DNA from: Chitinophaga pinensis
GTDB lineage: Bacteria > Bacteroidota > Bacteroidia > Chitinophagales > Chitinophagaceae
Direction: 5' to 3'
NCBI GenBank assembly: GCA_943333125.1
Contig: CALQSB010000001.1
Coordinates: 94,381 to 158,380, forward strand
Length of the DNA: 64,000 bases
In this document: in pieces, positions 58,989-64,000 of the stretch
Layout: every line of letters begins with the position of its first letter
Position numbering within the stretch: position 1 is the stretch's first letter
Position numbers and translations under genes: made by a program
The notes under the pieces: model-generated
Told to the model about the DNA's origin: nothing
The model's input: only the letters and a program-made list of their open reading frames with translations
Database searches by the model: none

Positions 58989-59828
58989 ATGGCAGAAACA
59001 AAATCAACTGCAAATTCGGCACAGAAATCCAACAACATGATTTCATTATTAGCACCTGTGGCGTGCTTGTTGGCAGGCTACATTATTTGGAGATTTGTAA
59101 TTGGAAGCGGCTCCAACTTTAATGGAGGATCCGAGAACGGCGGTTTCTGGCCCGATAGAGAAGGACCAAAAACAGCGTTAAGTAAAATGTACCTCGGAGG
59201 TATTATTGTACCTATTCTTATTGGCACTTTTTTGACAATGATAACATTTGTTGTGGAAAGATTCATGACTATATCAAAAGCTTCAGGAACTGGAAATAAT
59301 AATGATTTTGTTCGTAAAGTTCAATACCATCTTGCAAATAAAAATATCGATGCAGCAATGGCAGAGTGCGATAAACAAAAAGGCTCTGTTGGTAATGTCA
59401 TGAAATCTGGATTACATCGTTACAAAGAAATGGTAAATAATTCTCAGTTGAGTACAGATCAAAAGGTATTAGCTATTCAAAAAGAAGTTGAAGAAGCTAC
59501 CTCACTTGAGTTACCTATGCTGGAGAAAAATCTGGTATTTTTATCAACGATTGCATCTATCGCAACACTTATGGGATTGTTAGGAACAGTATTAGGTATG
59601 ATACGTTCTTTCTCTGCACTAGGAGAAGACAGTGGCGGAGGAGCGGCAGCAAGTAAACTTTCCGTAGGTATTTCTGAGGCTCTTTATAATACTGCTTTAG
59701 GAATTGGTACATCTGCATTTGCTATTATTTTCTATAATATTTTCACTACAAAGATTGACGCAATTACTTATGGTATTGATGAATCTGGATTTACTTTAAC
59801 TCAATCATTTGCTTCACTCTACAAATAA
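58989..59828 (+). CDS. exbB: MotA/TolQ/ExbB proton channel family protein
   Basis: LPMLEKNLVFLSTIASIATLMGLLGTVLGMIRSFSALG; SEALYNTALGIGTSAFAIIFYNIF. Confidence 0.93.
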   Translation: MAETKSTANSAQKSNNMISLLAPVACLLAGYIIWRFVIGSGSNFNGGSENGGFWPDREGPKTALSKMYLGGIIVPILIGTFLTMITFVVERFMTISKASGTGNNNDFVRKVQYHLANKNIDAAMAECDKQKGSVGNVMKSGLHRYKEMVNNSQLSTDQKVLAIQKEVEEATSLELPMLEKNLVFLSTIASIATLMGLLGTVLGMIRSFSALGEDSGGGAAASKLSVGISEALYNTALGIGTSAFAIIFYNIFTTKIDAITYGIDESGFTLTQSFASLYK

Positions 59829-59882
59829 ATTGTGGAAGAAGTTAATCAATGCATCTAAAAGCAAATTCAAAAATAATCAAGA

Positions 59883-60533
59883 ATGCCTAAAGTTAAAATA
59901 CCACGAAAAAGCACGATAATCGATATGACGGCAATGTGCGATGTGGCCTTTTTGTTATTGTCTTTCTTTATTTTGGCAACCAAACAAAAGCCACCTGAGG
60001 CACTTTCGGTTTCACCACCTAATTCAGTATCTGCTAAAGCGGCTCCAGATAAATCGATCCTTATAACCTTAACAAAAGATGGCAGAGCATTTTTAATGTT
60101 GGGTGATGATACCAAGAAGACTGATATTTTAAACAATATTAATCTAACAAAAGGACTTAACCTGTCTCCCGCAGAATTAAAGAAATGGACTAAGTCTGCA
60201 TTTATTGGGCTTCCATTTAATCAAATAAAATCATCATTAACAGCAGCAGAAGAAATGCCAGCCGATAAAATGTCTGGAATTCCAATTGATAGTACAAATA
60301 ATGAATTAGTAGATTGGCTGCGAAGTGTTAACAATGTATACGCAGGAACAGATCAGCGGAAACTTCAGGAGATGCTTTTAGTGAAAGGAGATAATGCCGC
60401 TCTTTATCCTGGTTTCAAAAATGTAAAAGAAGCGTTTAAGAAAAACGAAATTTATAAATTCAGAATTGTTACTAACGGAGAAGCCGTTCCAGTTGGGTCT
60501 GAACTATATTTAAATCCACCTAAATCAAATTAA
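59883..60533 (+). CDS. exbD: ExbD/TolR family protein
   Basis: MPKVKIPRKSTIIDMTAMCDVAFLLLSFFILATKQK. Confidence 0.92.
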   Translation: MPKVKIPRKSTIIDMTAMCDVAFLLLSFFILATKQKPPEALSVSPPNSVSAKAAPDKSILITLTKDGRAFLMLGDDTKKTDILNNINLTKGLNLSPAELKKWTKSAFIGLPFNQIKSSLTAAEEMPADKMSGIPIDSTNNELVDWLRSVNNVYAGTDQRKLQEMLLVKGDNAALYPGFKNVKEAFKKNEIYKFRIVTNGEAVPVGSELYLNPPKSN

Positions 60534-60555
60534 TTAACTAAATAAACATACCGAT

Positions 60556-61107
60556 ATGGCGGAAATGGATACCTCGTCGGGTGGCGGACATCATAAAAAA
60601 GGCCCCGGCGTCAAAAAAGGAAAAAAATTATCAACCAGAGTGGATTTAACTCCAATGGTTGACTTGGGATTTCTGCTCATTACGTTTTTCGTTTTTACTA
60701 CAACTATGAGCCAGTCTACAGCCATGAATATGAATGAGCCTAAGGACGATTCAACACAAATATTAAAAGTCAAAAACTCAGGAGCCATGACCATCCTGTT
60801 GGGTAAAGGAGAACAGGTTTATTATTATTACGGCCAATTGGAAGCGGATAAATTAAGTGAACAATTTAAGAGTACTAATTTTAAAGAAATCAGAAATTTG
60901 ATTGTTGCAAAAAAGAAAGCTACTAAAATAGATGATTTAATGTATATCATTAAATCTGATAAAAATTCTACTTTTAAAAATGCCATCGATATTCTGGACG
61001 AGATGAGTATATGTGCCGTACCTCCAGGTCACTATGCAGAAGTAGACATGACAGCAACAGAAGAGCTTCTTATTAGTAAAACAGAAGAGGCAAACGGAAT
61101 AAAATAA
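60556..61107 (+). CDS. exbD: ExbD/TolR family protein (second copy)
   Basis: STRVDLTPMVDLGFLLITFFVFTTTMSQ. Confidence 0.92.
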   Translation: MAEMDTSSGGGHHKKGPGVKKGKKLSTRVDLTPMVDLGFLLITFFVFTTTMSQSTAMNMNEPKDDSTQILKVKNSGAMTILLGKGEQVYYYYGQLEADKLSEQFKSTNFKEIRNLIVAKKKATKIDDLMYIIKSDKNSTFKNAIDILDEMSICAVPPGHYAEVDMTATEELLISKTEEANGIK

Positions 61108-61163
61108 TTTCAGTTTTATTGAATGAAATATTTCAATAAGGCTAAAAAAGCAAAAAGAATTTT

Positions 61164-61973
61164 ATGGACATAAATAAAATTTTAAGTTCTGATGTACTCG
61201 ATATCATTTTCGAAGACAGAAATAAAGCATACGGTGCTTATGAATTAAGAAAAACCTACAACACAAGGTTGAAAAAAGCATTAATGTTTACAGGTTCTTT
61301 ACTGTTGTTAATTTTTGTAAGTACTGTTTTAGCTAATGTATTAGATAAGTATAAGAGCAAAAGCACTATTGATGTTATCGATACAGAGATGGCTCAGGTG
61401 AAAGATGAACCACCACCGCCACCACCGCCACCGCCAACTCCACCACCACCGCCTGAGGTTAATCAGGTGAAATTTACACCACCCAAGATTGTAAAGGATG
61501 AAGAGGTGGCTCCTGAAGAAAAAATTGAAGAAATCAAAGAAGACCAGGTAATCAGTACAAAAACGGTTGAGAGCGATAATAAAGATCAGATTGTTCCCGT
61601 TGAAGACAATTCTAAAGCAGTGGAGATGCCAAAAGAAGATGATGAGAACAAAGTATTCACCAAAGTAGAAGTAGATGCATCTTATGTTGGTGGCGAATCA
61701 GCATGGAGAAGATATCTTTCCAATAATTTAGATGCTGGTGTACCCGGAGAAAATGGAGCGCCTCCCGGAACTTACACAGTAATTGTAAGATTTATTGTAG
61801 CAAAAGATGGCAGTGTAAGTGATGTTCAAGCTGAAACTTCTCATGGTTTTGGTATGGAACAGGAGTCAGTTCGTGCTATTAAAAAATCTGGTAAATGGAC
61901 ACCCGCTATTCAAAATGGTCGTAACGTAACAGCTTATAAGCGCCAGCCGATTACATGGGTGGTGCAGGAATAA
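61164..61973 (+). CDS. tonB: Energy transducer TonB (paralogue B)
   Basis: DVLDIIFEDRNKAYGAYELRKTYNTRLKKAL; PPPPPPPPPTPPPPPEV; C-terminal VRFIVAKDGSVSDVQAETSHGFGMEQESVRAIKKSGKWTPAIQNGRNV. Confidence 0.94.
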   Translation: MDINKILSSDVLDIIFEDRNKAYGAYELRKTYNTRLKKALMFTGSLLLLIFVSTVLANVLDKYKSKSTIDVIDTEMAQVKDEPPPPPPPPPTPPPPPEVNQVKFTPPKIVKDEEVAPEEKIEEIKEDQVISTKTVESDNKDQIVPVEDNSKAVEMPKEDDENKVFTKVEVDASYVGGESAWRRYLSNNLDAGVPGENGAPPGTYTVIVRFIVAKDGSVSDVQAETSHGFGMEQESVRAIKKSGKWTPAIQNGRNVTAYKRQPITWVVQE

Positions 61974-61993
61974 ATTTCAAATATTTTTGAAGA

Positions 61994-62022
61994 AACCTCT
62001 CGTCAAAACGGGAGGTTTTTTT
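61994..62022 (+). terminator. Intrinsic terminator of exb-tonB operon
   Basis: AACCTCTCGT-CAAA-ACGGGAGGTTTTTTT. Confidence 0.85.
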
Positions 62023-62031
62023 ATGTGTTTG

Positions 62032-62089
62032 ATTTCCATATAATCCCTAGCCATGGCCTTAAGGCCATGGCTAGGGATTATATGGAAAT
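62032..62089. repeat. Perfect 58-bp palindrome
   Basis: ATTTCCATATAATCCCTAGCCATGGCCTT|AAGGCCATGGCTAGGGATTATATGGAAAT, 29-bp arms, no loop, no mismatch. Confidence 0.98.
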
Positions 62090-62104
62090 TCCATTTGGAT
62101 TTTG

Positions 62105-62131
62105 AATGATTCATTTAATACTTGAATCATT
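62105..62131. promoter_or_regulatory. Operator-like dyad in mnmE promoter
   Basis: AATGATTCA-N9-TGAATCATT, just upstream of -7 box. Confidence 0.45.
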
Positions 62132-62133
62132 AA

Positions 62134-62141
62134 TATCTTTG
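62134..62141 (+). promoter_or_regulatory. -7 box TATCTTTG 4 nt upstream of mnmE ATG
   Basis: TATCTTTG-TTTT-ATG. Confidence 0.6.
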
Positions 62142-62145
62142 TTTT

Positions 62146-63522
62146 ATGAATAACAAACTATCGGGTTGGGATGATACTATTGTGGCGTTGGCTACTGCAC
62201 CGGGTGTTGCGGCTATCGGCGTTATCAGAATAAGTGGGTTTAATACATTCTCAATCGTTTCGAAATTATTTCCTTCCAAAAATTTATCAGTACAACCATC
62301 TCATACTATTCATGTTGGATTGTTGAAAGATGGCAATGAAGTGATTGATGAAGTTGTATTGTCATTGTTCAAAGGGCCCAAAAGTTACACAGGAGAAGAT
62401 ACGATAGAAATCAGCGGCCATGGTAGTCCGTTTGTACAAGAACAAATCATCAATGTTTGTATAAAATACGGCGCTAGAATAGCAAAGCCAGGAGAATTTA
62501 CACAACGTGCATTTTTGAATGGCAAATTGGATTTAACACAAGCAGAGTCCGTTGCTGATTTGATTGCAGCTAATACAAAGGCTTCGCAAAAAACAGCATT
62601 AAATAATATCAGGGGAGGGTTTTCAAACGAACTGCAACAAATGCGAGAGCAACTCATTCAATTTGCGTCATTGATAGAATTAGAATTGGATTTTGCTACA
62701 GAAGATGTGGAATTTGCAGACCGAAATAAATTCTATAGTTTAATAGAGCAGATAAGAAAAACTACTGATAAATTAATATTGTCATTTCGGTTGGGGAATG
62801 TAATAAAGAATGGAGTTAGTGTAGCTATTATTGGAAAACCCAATGCAGGTAAATCTACTTTATTAAACTGTTTATTGAATGAAGACCGGGCTATAGTAAG
62901 TGAAATAGCCGGCACCACAAGAGATACTATCGAAGAAACAATTAATATTAATGGAATAATTTTCAGGCTGATAGACACTGCAGGTATCCGAAGCCGTGGG
63001 AAAGACATTATTGAAAATATTGGGATAGAAAAAAGTTTGGAAAAAATGCATTCCGCAGATCTGGTGCTATATATATATGATGCAAATACGATGCTTAAAG
63101 ATGAATTATTGCAACAGGAAAAAATATTCAAGGATGCAGGAATTAAATATTTTTTAATAGCTAACAAGTCTGATTTAATTGAACTGAAAGCTGTTGAATT
63201 TTCTAATGCATCTATTCTGCAGATTTCCGCAAAACAACATTTGGGAATAGATCTCCTCAAAGAAAAATTATATCAAAACACTGTAGATAATTCTGTAAAT
63301 ACAGATCACACTATTGTTACTAATGCAAGACATCTGGAAGCGCTTCTGCAGATAAAGATTTCATTAGACTCAATTAAAGTGGGATTAGACAGCAAGCTCT
63401 CTGGGGATTTATTGGCAATAGAAATTCGTACATGCTTGTTTCATCTTGGAGAAATAACAGGGGAGATTACAAATGAAGACAAGCTGGATTATATATTTAG
63501 TAAGTTTTGTATCGGAAAATAG
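62146..63522 (+). CDS. mnmE: tRNA modification GTPase MnmE
   Basis: TIVALATAPGVAAIGVIRISG; GKPNAGKSTLLNCLLNEDRAIVSEIAGTTRDTIEE; DKLDYIFSKFCIGK C-terminus. Confidence 0.97.
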   Translation: MNNKLSGWDDTIVALATAPGVAAIGVIRISGFNTFSIVSKLFPSKNLSVQPSHTIHVGLLKDGNEVIDEVVLSLFKGPKSYTGEDTIEISGHGSPFVQEQIINVCIKYGARIAKPGEFTQRAFLNGKLDLTQAESVADLIAANTKASQKTALNNIRGGFSNELQQMREQLIQFASLIELELDFATEDVEFADRNKFYSLIEQIRKTTDKLILSFRLGNVIKNGVSVAIIGKPNAGKSTLLNCLLNEDRAIVSEIAGTTRDTIEETININGIIFRLIDTAGIRSRGKDIIENIGIEKSLEKMHSADLVLYIYDANTMLKDELLQQEKIFKDAGIKYFLIANKSDLIELKAVEFSNASILQISAKQHLGIDLLKEKLYQNTVDNSVNTDHTIVTNARHLEALLQIKISLDSIKVGLDSKLSGDLLAIEIRTCLFHLGEITGEITNEDKLDYIFSKFCIGK

Positions 63523-63628
63523 TGTAACTAATAGACTGTCAATTAATTATATCGTTATTTTGCTCCAAATTTCCCCGATTTTTAAAGCATATTTTTATTC
63601 TGAAATTGTTTTTTCCTTAAATAAAAAA

Positions 63629-63656
63629 GTCAAGTTAAATGTATAAAAAACTTGAC
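63629..63656. promoter_or_regulatory. Inverted repeat upstream of antitoxin-like gene
   Basis: GTCAAGTT-N12-AACTTGAC. Confidence 0.55.
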
Positions 63657-63674
63657 AAAAAAATTAATAACTCC

Positions 63675-63682
63675 TATCTTTG
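63675..63682 (+). promoter_or_regulatory. -7 box TATCTTTG upstream of antitoxin-like gene
   Basis: TATCTTTG-TGAAA-ATG with TTGAC about 20 bp upstream. Confidence 0.6.
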
Positions 63683-63687
63683 TGAAA

Positions 63688-64000
63688 ATGAAGATTTCAG
63701 AAAATATATCACTTCAGCTGGAAAAGATTCCTGATGATCGGGTATTTGGGTATGCCGATTTAAAGATTAGTGAAAATCAATTTCTATCTGCCGCAAAAGC
63801 AATTGAGCGTTTACAAAAGAAAGGTATAATTCAAAAGCTTTCCAAGGGTAAATTTTATAAGCCTAAAAAAACTGTCTTTGGTATTTTAAAACCTAACCAA
63901 GAGGAATTGCTTAAATCATATCTCTTTGATGGTAAAAAACGAATCGCTTATATTACTGGAAACTATTTATTCAATCAATTAGGGTTAACTACTCAGGTGG
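63688..64000 (+). CDS. AbiEi/DUF6088-type antitoxin, 3'-truncated by window end
   Basis: My translation: MKISENISLQLEKIPDDRVFGYADLKISENQFLSAAKAIERLQKKGIIQKLSKGKFYKPKKTVFGILKPNQEELLKSYLFDGKKRIAYITGNYLFNQLGLTTQV. Confidence 0.7.
   Translation, partial: MKISENISLQLEKIPDDRVFGYADLKISENQFLSAAKAIERLQKKGIIQKLSKGKFYKPKKTVFGILKPNQEELLKSYLFDGKKRIAYITGNYLFNQLGLTTQV

Noticed and set aside
61410-61460. CCACCACCGCC tandem tract
   Set aside because: Encodes the usual polyproline segment of TonB.
62733-63260. 175-aa minus-strand ORF opposite mnmE
   Set aside because: Fully antisense to a strongly conserved gene; no recognisable domain.

Overview
This is a Bacteroidota chromosomal window, probably Chitinophagaceae-like. 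The lineage is inferred from TAnnTTTG promoters, a T9SS-type C-terminal sorting domain, a short NuoG and DKYxA-type TonB proteins. Most of it is housekeeping: mnmA, thyA, folA, a split transhydrogenase (pntAA/AB/B), a Pif1/RecD2-like helicase, rpsF-rpsR-rplI, rpsT, sucA, ffh, rpsP-rimM, rlmN, hisS, a TonB/PstS/TPR cluster, a complete 14-gene nuoA-N cluster, an exbB-exbD-exbD-tonB cluster and mnmE. The right edge cuts an AbiEi/DUF6088-type antitoxin gene. I saw no CRISPR array, IS transposase, prophage, rRNA or tRNA. The unusual content is mostly non-coding: (i) a perfect 58-bp loopless palindrome upstream of mnmE; (ii) six copies of a ~30-bp element (AACTTCCCCCTT(C)GGGGGATTGAGGGGGCT) next to gene ends, one supplying the stop codon and last residues of a helicase and one a candidate start codon; (iii) a matching promoter-plus-hairpin leader in front of rpsP and rpsF; (iv) promoter boxes 3-5 nt from the start codon, implying leaderless mRNAs; (v) several families of short word-like intergenic repeats, including in the nuo spacers. 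All calls come from reading the sequence and supplied ORFs; no database search was run.
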